Source of the DNA: Propionibacteriaceae bacterium
GTDB taxonomy: Bacteria; Actinomycetota; Actinomycetes; Propionibacteriales; Propionibacteriaceae
Assembly (NCBI GenBank): GCA_024636075.1
Contig: JAGXHS010000047.1
Coordinates: forward strand, 1-6,485
DNA length: 6,485 nt
Direction: 5' to 3'
Shown here piece after piece: positions 1 to 5,296 of this stretch (the stretch's first letter is position 1; each line of letters opens with the position of its first letter). The notes beneath the pieces are model-generated. The model had not been told where the DNA came from and searched no databases. It saw only the letters and a program-made list of their open reading frames with translations. Position numbers and translations under genes: made by a program.

Positions 1-314
1 GCCGGGTGGACCCGCGGACTGGTACCGCTCATCCGGTGTCTCGGGCTGGAGCTCGGTCGGGCAGCGGCCCGACATCGGCTGGTCCTCCGGGTCGACCGGC
101 GAGGGCCCGATTGAAGCCACGGTGAGCGAACCGACCATTACGCCCGGCAATGGACTCTGGGCCCTGTGTCCCCCATCTGGCAACGGCCTGCCCCGTTGAC
201 TGCGGAGAGCAGTCATCAAGGTGCCAGATTTCGTCCCGGACTGCAGCCTGCGGATCTGCGCCGTCAAGGACCATCTCGGCACGATCAGCAACCCGCAGCT
301 GCCCCGCGATGTTC
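1..314. other. no recognisable gene
   Basis: Reading frames here are open on both strands, as expected in GC-rich DNA, but none gives a protein I recognise, none has a convincing ribosome site, and the frames lie over one another without one being clearly coding-like. The stretch lies downstream (in the minus direction) of the kinase scrap at 378-578 and may be its decayed flank. I see no RNA gene, repeat or insertion-sequence end in it. Confidence 0.5.
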
Positions 315-377
315 TCACCTGCGCCGCTGGAAACGGTCAATTCGGGGCGACCCGGGGGGCTGGTCAGGTGCTGGGAA

Positions 378-578
378 CTTCTGGCGGTGGGCCAGGCGAT
401 GCTCGTCGGCCAGCCAGCCTCGGGCCCCGGCCGCGGTGGCACGAGTCCGCGGCGATTCGCGCTGCCCAGGCCAGCCCGCATGGAGGTCGCCGGATCCGCG
501 CACGGCCAACCAGGCCGACAGGACCCCGTGCAGGACGTCGCCGGTGCCCAGGGTGTCGATGACGTTGACGTGCGGCAC
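378..578 (-). pseudogene. C-terminal fragment of PfkB/ribokinase-family sugar kinase
   Basis: The minus-strand translation begins VNVIDTLGTGDVLHGVLSAW, the PfkB-family signature in which DTxGxGD forms the anion hole and its last Asp is the catalytic base that deprotonates the sugar hydroxyl. Kinases of this family phosphorylate sugars or nucleosides with ATP in the cytoplasm. The homology then moves one frame over to read LAWAARIAADSCHRG (about 425-472), and returns to the first frame as GARGWLADEHRLAHRQ (378-430). The expected family order is therefore complete only if a one-base loss near 467-486 and a compensating one-base gain near 418-438 are assumed. A TAG stands directly before the GTG at 578, so the N-terminal two thirds of the usual ~300 residues, including the substrate-binding part, is missing. 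It cannot make an active kinase. The exact sugar specificity is not readable. The frame changes are seen in the sequence; the family call rests on the signature. Confidence 0.72.
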
Positions 579-697
579 CTAACCATCAGTTCGATTCACC
601 GTAAGCCCCGCCCGCAACAATGCCCGGTGACGGGGGCTATACAAGATCACCTACCTCCCGCCACCGCGACTTAGCCCAAGGTTCCGGGTGTGTGCAT

Positions 698-720
698 CTA
701 GGGTCATGCGTCTGAATCTC
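698..720 (+). repeat. IS630-type terminal inverted repeat, left outer end
   Basis: This 23-base segment ends in TGCGTCTGAATCTC and is the reverse complement of 3930-3952 at 21 of 23 positions. It begins with CTAG, whose TA (699-700) would be the duplicated target dinucleotide typical of IS630/Tc1-mariner insertion. It lies immediately beyond the stop codon of the transposase scrap at 719-846, where the right-hand terminus of such an element should be. Confidence 0.72.
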
Positions 721-846
721 ATTTACTGGCGGGGGGCATGATCTCGTCGGCGGTCTTGGTCCAGCTGAACCGGTGGCAGTGGTCGTTCCAGCCTTCGATG
801 CCCGCATGTCTGCGGTGAGCTGGCCGGCGCTGTCGAGGGATCCACG
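719..846 (-). pseudogene. 3' remnant of IS630-family transposase
   Basis: The minus-strand frame ending at the TGA at 719-721 reads EGWNDHCHRFSWTKTADEIM, which matches ITGWNDRCHPFTWTKTADEI at the C-terminus of the transposase at 2976. Upstream of a break near 798-802 the match continues in another frame as RGSLDSAGQLTADMRA against RGSFDSVPQLVTAIRA. The break is a four-base loss: GCATTCATCGAA is expected and GCATCGAA is found, as replication slippage between the two CAT copies would produce. About 45 C-terminal residues survive; the match fades beyond 846. The DDE catalytic core and the DNA-binding domain are gone, so this is a dead copy. It preserves the subfamily's normal stop (AAATGA), which helps interpret the read-through in the other copy. 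Confidence 0.78.
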
Positions 847-859
847 GCAGGTCTACACT
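831..859 (+). promoter_or_regulatory. possible promoter for the 940-2425 gene pair
   Basis: TACACT at 854-859 fits the actinobacterial -10 pattern TANNNT and lies 17 bases after a weak -35 candidate, TGTCGA at 831-836. The next start codon is 80 bases downstream. The -35 match is poor, so this is only the best candidate upstream of the gene pair. If real, the promoter would lie at the inner edge of the insertion-sequence scrap. Confidence 0.22.
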
Positions 860-939
860 GGTCGGTCGAGCGGGACTGGGTCCTTCGGGAGCGGATCACC
901 CCTCGGTGCAGGCGTGTGTCCCAATCCCAGGAGGAGCAG

Positions 940-1185
940 ATGGATGACAGTCCCAACGGCCGTGAAGACGAGCTGGATCTGGGTGGCGAACGGGCCTGCT
1001 GGCTCGATGAGGTCTGCGCTTCCTGCGGCGCCGTCGATGGCCACCGCGCTGGGTGCAAGCTCGCCGAATCCGAGGACGACTTGGTGACCCCTGTCGCGCG
1101 GATCTCGACGCCCGCTTCGGGCCCGGCCGACGACGTGTCAACGGGTCCGGAGTTCCCGGTAGAGCGTAATAGTCGTACTGTCTGA
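940..1185 (+). CDS. small CCHC zinc-knuckle-like protein
   Basis: The 81-residue product is acidic and hydrophilic. It has Cys26-x2-Cys29-x5-His35-x3-Cys39 with an extra Cys20 nearby (CWLDEVCASCGAVDGHRAGC), a spacing that suits a small zinc-binding knuckle. The rest (residues 41-81) is Ser/Pro/Asp-rich and probably unstructured. There is no signal peptide or membrane segment, so it should be cytoplasmic. I chose ATG 940 because AGGAGG at 929-934 lies 5 bases upstream; a GTG at 916 in the same frame lacks such a site and would place the ribosome site inside the gene. The stop is 4 bases before the membrane-protein start, so the two are probably co-transcribed and translationally coupled. I do not recognise a named family. 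The zinc role is inferred from the Cys/His pattern. It could assist or regulate its neighbour, but nothing here proves that. Confidence 0.62.
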   Translation: MDDSPNGREDELDLGGERACWLDEVCASCGAVDGHRAGCKLAESEDDLVTPVARISTPASGPADDVSTGPEFPVERNSRTV

Positions 1186-1189
1186 ACAG

Positions 1190-2425
1190 ATGACGCAACC
1201 ACAACAGAAGGCTGCCCGAGGCCCGTGGGCCATGCGCGACTACCCGTTGGTCGCCTGGCTGTTGACGGGGATGGGGGTCGCGATCGCCCACCGCTGGATC
1301 GCCGACGCCGACTGGGTGCTGCTGCATATCGTGCTGCTTGGCGCCCTCACTCAGTCGATAGTGGTCTGGAGCTGGCACTTCACCCAGACACTGTTGCACG
1401 CCTCCGACGCTCCCGGCGGGCGCCGCCACCAGACCTGGCGGCTCGCCCTCCTCAACAGTGGCGCGATCCTTGTCCTGATCGGCGTACCGACGCACGTGTG
1501 GTGGGTCACGCTGGTCGGAGGCACGCTGGTCGCCGCGGCGGCGGGCTGGCACGGCTGGGCGCTGTGGCGGATGCTACGTCGCGCGTTGCCCGCGCGCTTC
1601 CGGGTCAGCGTCCGCTACTACCTGGGTTCGGCCGCGTCGCTGGTCCTCGGCGCCGGTCTGGGCACTTGGCTCGCCTATCTCGATGATGGCCCGCTGCACG
1701 CGCGGGTCCTGGTCGCCCACGCGCTCACCAACGTGCTCGGCTGGGTGGGCCTGACCCTGACTGGCACCTTGCTGACGTTGTGGCCGACGATGCTTCGCAC
1801 GCGCATGGACGACCGCGCCGAGCGCTGGACCAGGCTCGCACTCCCGCTCTTCGGGGCGGCGCTCGTCGTGGCCGTGGGCGGGGCGCTGCTCGGCTGGTCA
1901 TGGCTCGCGGCCCTCGGAGTGGTCTGCTACCTCCTCGGGGTAGCCGTGTGGGGCCGCGGACTGTGGAAGCCGGTACGCCATCGGCCCCCGTCCGAATTCG
2001 CCACAGCCTCCGTCACCGCGGGGCTGGTCTGGCTCACGATCGCGATCGCCTGGGTGGGCTGGAACCTGGCCGCCACCTCCGATTGGTCACGCATCGACGA
2101 GACCTTCGTCTGGCCTTCGGCGACGCTGGCGATCGGACTGCTGCAGGTCCTGCTGGGCGCCTCCTCCTACCTGCTGCCGTCCGTGCTCGGCGGCGGTCCC
2201 TCAGTCGTCCGCGCCAGCCAGGCCTGGCTGAACCGCTGGTGGCCGGCTCGCGTCGGCGTCCTGAACGCCTGCGTGCTGCTCTGGGTGCTACCGACCCCGT
2301 GGTCGGTGAAGACGGGTTCGGCGGGCTTGGGGATCCTCGCGGTAGCACTCTTCGTACCGCTGATGGTCGTGGGCGTGCGCGCCAGCCTCCGTGCGCGCCG
2401 GGCACTCGACGCGGACCGCACGTAG
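1190..2425 (+). CDS. polytopic membrane protein, NnrS-like / copper nitrite reductase membrane module
   Basis: The 411-residue protein has about 10-12 hydrophobic segments (near residues 18-36, 43-61, 87-104, 108-126, 145-163, 172-196, 215-235, 237-256, 274-294, 308-330 and 378-398) and a basic C-terminal tail. Histidines cluster in or beside the early helices: H34, H46 (WVLLHIVLLGALT), H63 and H70 (SWHFTQTLLH), H102, H121 and H177. This pattern suits haem or copper binding. The sequence, including LTLWPTMLRTRM near 195-206, resembles from memory the N-terminal membrane half of actinobacterial proteins annotated as copper nitrite reductase or multicopper oxidase, and more distantly NnrS, a haem-copper protein linked to nitric oxide stress. 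In those fusions a cupredoxin domain follows; here the protein stops at the point where that domain would begin, and no cupredoxin remnant is visible downstream. The start is ATG 1190, 4 bases after the CCHC gene's stop. No clear ribosome site precedes it, which suggests coupled translation. The gene is intact; the function is inferred from family resemblance. Confidence 0.6.
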   Translation: MTQPQQKAARGPWAMRDYPLVAWLLTGMGVAIAHRWIADADWVLLHIVLLGALTQSIVVWSWHFTQTLLHASDAPGGRRHQTWRLALLNSGAILVLIGVPTHVWWVTLVGGTLVAAAAGWHGWALWRMLRRALPARFRVSVRYYLGSAASLVLGAGLGTWLAYLDDGPLHARVLVAHALTNVLGWVGLTLTGTLLTLWPTMLRTRMDDRAERWTRLALPLFGAALVVAVGGALLGWSWLAALGVVCYLLGVAVWGRGLWKPVRHRPPSEFATASVTAGLVWLTIAIAWVGWNLAATSDWSRIDETFVWPSATLAIGLLQVLLGASSYLLPSVLGGGPSVVRASQAWLNRWWPARVGVLNACVLLWVLPTPWSVKTGSAGLGILAVALFVPLMVVGVRASLRARRALDADRT

Positions 2426-2574
2426 TGCCGCGCCTCTGAGCCTCGTCGTGGGAGAGAGCCCCGAGCGGTCGGCCGACGGCGTGGCTTTGATGCGCGGGTA
2501 AACGGCCGAGTGGTACTCCCTACCGGCGCCGAGGCAGTCAGTCCCGACGCAAGCGACGAACGAAGGGAATTGCC
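2426..2574. other. intergenic gap, no clear terminator or promoter
   Basis: The gap between the membrane-protein gene and the repeat-protein gene has a perfect 10-base palindrome GTCGGCCGAC at 2468-2477, too tight to form a normal hairpin loop. It also has GGGTAA at 2497-2502, which resembles an actinobacterial SigB/SigF -10 but lacks a GTTT at the right distance. I see no reliable regulatory site. Confidence 0.3.
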
Positions 2575-2859
2575 ATGACGAACCAGCCACACAACAGCGG
2601 CTACCGCAGCGAAACCACCCGCGAACGGGCTGAGGCGATGAGCCCCGGGCCCGTCACTCCCCTCGGTACTCAGGAGGAGAAGCGCCAACTCGAGGTCGCC
2701 GAGACTGTCAACCCCGGGACCAGCACCGACGCCCTCGGACTCGATGAGCGTGTGCAGCACCACGCACGGCGGGTGAACCCGGGCGCCCACAGCGACCTGC
2801 CCGACGACGGCTTCGACAGCGGCGTCGCGGCTCGGATGAACCTCGGCCCTCAGAAGTAG
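2575..2859 (+). CDS. small hydrophilic protein with ~22-residue tandem repeats
   Basis: The 94-residue product has no cysteine, no signal peptide and no membrane segment; it is rich in Gly, Pro, Asn, Asp and Arg and looks largely disordered. A short motif recurs at even spacing: MSPG at residues 22-25, VNPG at 45-48, VNPG at 67-70 and MNLG at 88-91, steps of 23, 22 and 21. Within each step the motif is followed by a Ser/Thr-rich turn, a Leu-Gly or Leu-Pro, then a charged stretch ending in Arg or Thr. So the protein is about three and a half diverged copies of one unit. The start ATG 2575 is supported by GAAGGGA at 2562-2568, six bases upstream. It follows the membrane protein by 149 bases on the same strand but may have its own promoter. 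I do not recognise the family. Repeated Pro-Gly turns could suit a stress, spore-coat or partner-binding role; that is a guess. Confidence 0.6.
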   Translation: MTNQPHNSGYRSETTRERAEAMSPGPVTPLGTQEEKRQLEVAETVNPGTSTDALGLDERVQHHARRVNPGAHSDLPDDGFDSGVAARMNLGPQK

Positions 2860-2960
2860 CCACACGGAACCGTCCAGGTCCGCGGACCGCTGCTGCCAAC
2901 GATCGGCCCGCGGCTCCGTCGAGGCCCCTTCTACCGCATCTACAGCCCATTTAAGCCAAT
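2860..2960. other. junction between passenger region and truncated IS630 copy
   Basis: This gap contains a perfect 12-base palindrome, GGTCCGCGGACC, at 2877-2888. The transposase homology begins abruptly near 2964-2976, with an in-frame TAA at 2952-2954. No copy of the outer inverted repeat is present here, so the element's left terminus was lost in whatever event created this junction. Confidence 0.45.
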
Positions 2961-2975
2961 ATTCGAGCAGATGCG

Positions 2976-3929
2976 GTGGAGCGGGCGCGGATCGTGTTGA
3001 CGGTGGCCGGCGGGGCGGGGACTTCGGAGGCGGCCCGGCAGGTGGGGGTCTCCCGGCCGACGGTGATCAAGTGGCGGGACCGGTTCGCGGCGCAGGGGAT
3101 CGCGGGGCTGAACGACGAGCCCCGTGTCGGGCGGCCGAAGACGATCGATGACGCCGCGATCCTGGCCGCGACGTTGGAGCCTCCGCCGGAGCAGTTGGCG
3201 GTGACGCACTGGTCGACCCGGTTGCTGGCGCGGCAGTTGAAGATCGGGGACGCGACGGTGGCGCGGGCGTGGCGCAAGTACGGGGTCAAGCCGTGGCGGC
3301 GGGAGACGTTCAAGTTCTCCACCGACCCCGAACTGGAGGCCAAGGTGCGTGACGTGGTCGGGTTGTACCTCAACCCTCCCACCAAAGCAATCGTGCTGTG
3401 CGTGGACGAGAAGTCCCAGATCCAGGCGTTGAACCGCACCGCACCCATCATGCCGGTGCGTCCCGGACTGCCGGAGAAGGCCACCCACGACTACAAACGC
3501 AACGGCACCACCACCCTGTTCGCCGCGCTGGAGATCGCCACCGGCAAGGTCGTCGACCAGTGCTACGACCGGCACGGCAAGGCCGAGTTCGGGGACTTCC
3601 TCCGCAAGATCGCCAAGGCCTACCCCCACCAGGAACTCCACGTGGTGGTCGACAACTACCACACCCACAAGCACGCCGACATCCAGGCATGGCTTGCGAA
3701 GAACCCCCGCGTCACACTGCATTTCACCCCGACTTCGGGGTCATGGCTCAACCTCGTCGAGGTGTTCTTCGGGATCATCACCCGCCAAGCGATCCGCCGA
3801 GGCTCCTTCGACTCCGTTCCCCAGCTCGTCACCGCCATCCGCGCATTCATCACCGGCTGGAACGACCGTTGCCACCCCTTCACCTGGACCAAGACCGCCG
3901 ACGAAATCCTGCCCCACACCACCCTAAAC
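2976..3929 (+). pseudogene. IS630-family DDE transposase, N-terminally truncated, no own stop
   Basis: IS630 transposases cut and rejoin DNA at TA targets. Residues counted from GTG 2976: a helix-turn-helix at about 15-37 (GTSEAARQVGVSRPTVIKW), a linker with DEPRVGRPKTI (47-57), then the DDE core with Asp144 (CVDEKS), Asp226 (VVVDNYHTHKH) and Glu262 (GSWLNLVEVFF). There are 35 residues between the second Asp and the Glu, the IS630/Tc1-mariner spacing. The C-terminal signature is GWNDRCHPFTWTKTADEIL (294-312). Family members usually have some 25-40 more residues before the helix-turn-helix; here an in-frame TAA at 2952 and unrelated sequence stand instead. The sibling scrap stops at TGA just before the inverted repeat; this copy has CGA plus two extra bases there, so the frame runs through the repeat and on to 4598. 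Catalytic residues are intact, but DNA binding and the C-terminus are compromised; it is probably inactive. Confidence 0.78.
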
Positions 3930-3952
3930 GAGATTCAGACGCACGACACTAG
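3930..3952 (+). repeat. IS630-type terminal inverted repeat, right outer end
   Basis: This segment begins GAGATTCAGACGCA and is the inverted partner of 698-720, with two mismatches over 23 bases. The TA at 3950-3951 would be the target duplication. It follows the end of transposase homology directly, as expected for the right terminus. Confidence 0.72.
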
Positions 3953-4152
3953 CAGCACGAACGGGTGGCCCATAAAGCACAAGGTCCCCGCACCACCGGA
4001 TGTGCGACTACTGCCCCGGCCCGGCACAAGGATCAAGGCTTCGGACTACGCACACGCCGTGTTCGTCCCATCGGGGGGCGTCCAGTCCCCGCGGCAGCCC
4101 CGTCAGGCGGCGAAGAGAGACAACCCGACGCCCGGCAGATCGGTGCGCTTGT

Positions 4153-4169
4153 GGGAGGCTTCTCCTATG
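4153..4169 (+). promoter_or_regulatory. ribosome binding site deciding the DUF309 start
   Basis: GGGAGG at 4153-4158 stands 8 bases before ATG 4167. It marks the true start of the DUF309 protein inside a longer open frame inherited from the upstream transposase, and shows that the apparent 540-residue fusion is not needed for its translation. Confidence 0.65.
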
Positions 4170-4598
4170 ACGGGATCTGGTCGTGACCGCGACCCTGAAG
4201 GTCGTGCTCGCCAGGCGCGGCCCCGCGATGCGTTGGGGCGGCCGCTGCCCTACGGTGCCGAGGGAGTCGAGCCCGTATCGGAGGATCCGCTGCCGCCGGA
4301 AGACACGCTCACCGCGGCTCGAGAACTCGTGGAGGCTGGCCGTCCTTTCGCCGCGCACGAAGTACTTGAGGCGCGCTGGAAGGCCGGGCCCGCAGAAGAA
4401 CGGGACCTGTGGCAGGGCCTTGCGCAGATCTGCGTTGCGATCACCCACGCAGCCCGGGGGAATCGGGTGGGGGCAGATCGGCTTTTCGACCGGGCTGCAG
4501 TGAAGTTGGCGGCGTTTGCTGCGACGGGACGCCGGGCCTACGGCCTTGACCTAGATGCCGTGGTGGATGAGGCGCGAAGGCACGAAGGGAAGTTCTGA
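4167..4598 (+). CDS. DUF309 family protein
   Basis: The 143-residue protein belongs to DUF309, a small all-helical cytoplasmic family without an established reaction. It shows the actinobacterial N-terminal signature DPEGRARQARPRDALGRPLP (residues 9-28), then the core: FAAHEVLEARWKA (61-73) with the conserved His64, Glu68 and Trp71, ERDLWQGLAQ (78-87), and AITHAARGNRVGA (91-103) with His94 and Asn99. Length and order match the family, so the gene looks intact. ATG 4167 is chosen for its GGGAGG site and because the family signature begins just after it. The codons upstream (3953-4166) are in frame with the transposase but encode low-complexity sequence with no homology I can see. It stands alone on the plus strand, with hairpins after the stop and a pseudogene next. 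The family call is firm; the biological role is unknown. Confidence 0.86.
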   Translation: MTGSGRDRDPEGRARQARPRDALGRPLPYGAEGVEPVSEDPLPPEDTLTAARELVEAGRPFAAHEVLEARWKAGPAEERDLWQGLAQICVAITHAARGNRVGADRLFDRAAVKLAAFAATGRRAYGLDLDAVVDEARRHEGKF

Positions 4599-4633
4599 AG
4601 AACCTGGAAGTCGCCGCTCGGTTCATGCTCGCC

Positions 4634-4678
4634 ATGCCGACGCGGCATATCGACCTGTAGACCGGCCGCCTTCGCGGC
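4634..4678 (+). terminator. possible hairpin terminator after the DUF309 gene
   Basis: Two hairpins follow the stop codon by 35 bases: ATGCCG-ACG-CGGCAT (4634-4648, six pairs) and GCCGC-CTTC-GCGGC (4665-4678, five pairs). Neither has a T tract, which is common in actinomycete terminators but leaves the call weak. Confidence 0.3.
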
Positions 4679-4809
4679 GCTACGACGCAGCGGGGGAACC
4701 GGCGATGAGGGACCCAGTTGGATGGAGCGCCTGTGGCGGACCGCACGAAGGTCGCGGAGGGGCGTCTGCGCGAGGTCCCGTGCGCTGGGCGAGGGCTTGG
4801 GCTGAGACC

Positions 4810-5086
4810 GTGCTGGTGGGTGGGTCCGTGACTCTGCGCCCGGTCCGCGAAGGGGACCTGGACGCGCTGTACGACGCACACACAAACATTCGCAACCGTG
4901 GTGCGTGGGCACGAAGAAGGAGCACCGCATCCACTTGGTCATCGTGGAGGACAACGTCGCCTCTCGGCGCTTTGCGGACAGGTGCGGCTTCTCACTCGAG
5001 GGGACCGTGCGGGTACGTGCTTCAACGACGGCGGCAACCAGGATGTGTTGCTCTAGCCGCTGCTGCGGACCGACTCGCGGCCTTGG
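4810..5086 (+). pseudogene. GNAT (RimJ/RimL-type) N-acetyltransferase pseudogene, middle deleted
   Basis: Three frames carry pieces of one acetyltransferase. Frame 1, from GTG 4810, reads GGSVTLRPVREGDLDALYDA, the usual first strand and helix of RimJ/RimL-like proteins. From about 4905, frame 3 reads HRIHLVIVEDNVASRRFADR then CGFSLEGTVR, the conserved C-terminal acetyl-CoA-side strand and helix. From about 5011, frame 2 reads GTCFNDGGNQDVLL, a TAG at 5054-5056, then PLLRTDSRPW. In an intact protein (about 180 residues) some 80-90 residues lie between the first two pieces, including the pyrophosphate-binding loop; here they are joined directly near 4900. So there is a large internal deletion that changed frame, a further one-base loss near 5010, and a nonsense codon. 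It cannot be functional. It lies inside a long open frame (4555-6246) that is otherwise meaningless over this part. Confidence 0.75.
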
Positions 5087-5188
5087 CACCAAGCAGTCAG
5101 GGGTCAGTAACCGGGCTCTTCGAACGGATGGTGTCGCAATTGCGCAGCTCAGTGCCTGCACCGGCCACCTCCAAAGCTACGCGTGGCC

Positions 5189-5218
5189 TTGACACGGCAT
5201 CCGCTCGCGGCGTAGTGA
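5189..5218 (+). promoter_or_regulatory. possible promoter for the 5297 gene
   Basis: A perfect TTGACA (5189-5194) is followed after 18 bases by TAGTGA (5213-5218), a weak -10. The start codon at 5297 is about 80 bases on. The -35 is strong and the -10 is poor, so the call is tentative. Confidence 0.3.
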
Positions 5219-5296
5219 CGCAACTCGTCCGGGAACGCGACCCTCTGTGCCGCTGTCGCGTGGGTGTTGATGGGCGGTGGTGGGAGGATGAGGTAC

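Larger units (their letters stand above)
698..3952. mobile_element. possible IS630-bounded composite unit with passenger genes
   Basis: The segment is bounded by two outward-facing IS630-type ends in inverted orientation (698-720 and 3930-3952), each with a TA at its outer edge. Inside, from left to right, are a transposase 3' scrap (minus), the CCHC protein, the membrane protein, the repeat protein, and a transposase missing only its N-terminus (plus). Two readings are possible. It may be a unit that moved as one piece, or two insertion-sequence copies inserted separately in opposite directions and then eroded on their inner sides. The ends and order are seen; movement as a unit is inference. 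The transposase copy now present is probably inactive. Confidence 0.35.
2958..3952 (+). mobile_element. IS630-family insertion sequence, left end missing
   Basis: The element has a DDE transposase frame and a right terminal inverted repeat at 3930-3952, but no left repeat. Comparison with the scrap at 698-846 shows the same right end and the same transposase C-terminus, so both belong to one IS630 subfamily, inserted in opposite directions. The left boundary is set by where transposase homology starts and is uncertain by some tens of bases. A full IS630 element would be a little longer, by the missing N-terminal codons and left repeat. Confidence 0.72.

Noticed and set aside
29..586. Long minus-strand open frame (185 codons) at the window start
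   Set aside because: It reads the kinase remnant in the wrong frame over most of that stretch, and the rest shows no family or ribosome site. I consider it chance openness in GC-rich DNA.
584..605. GTTCGATTC, resembling a tRNA T-loop
   Set aside because: The bases on either side do not pair to form a T-stem, and no anticodon arm or acceptor stem can be found around it.
1780..2439. Arg-rich plus-strand frame inside the membrane-protein gene
   Set aside because: It is an alternate frame of the clearly hydrophobic, membrane-segment-bearing gene at 1190-2425.
2484..2502. SigB/SigF-like promoter (GGGTAA) upstream of the repeat protein
   Set aside because: No GTTT-type -35 lies at the required distance; the only TTTG is far too close.
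2976..4598. A genuine 540-residue transposase-DUF309 fusion protein
   Set aside because: The linker is low-complexity flank read through the inverted repeat, and DUF309 has its own good ribosome site and family-typical start.
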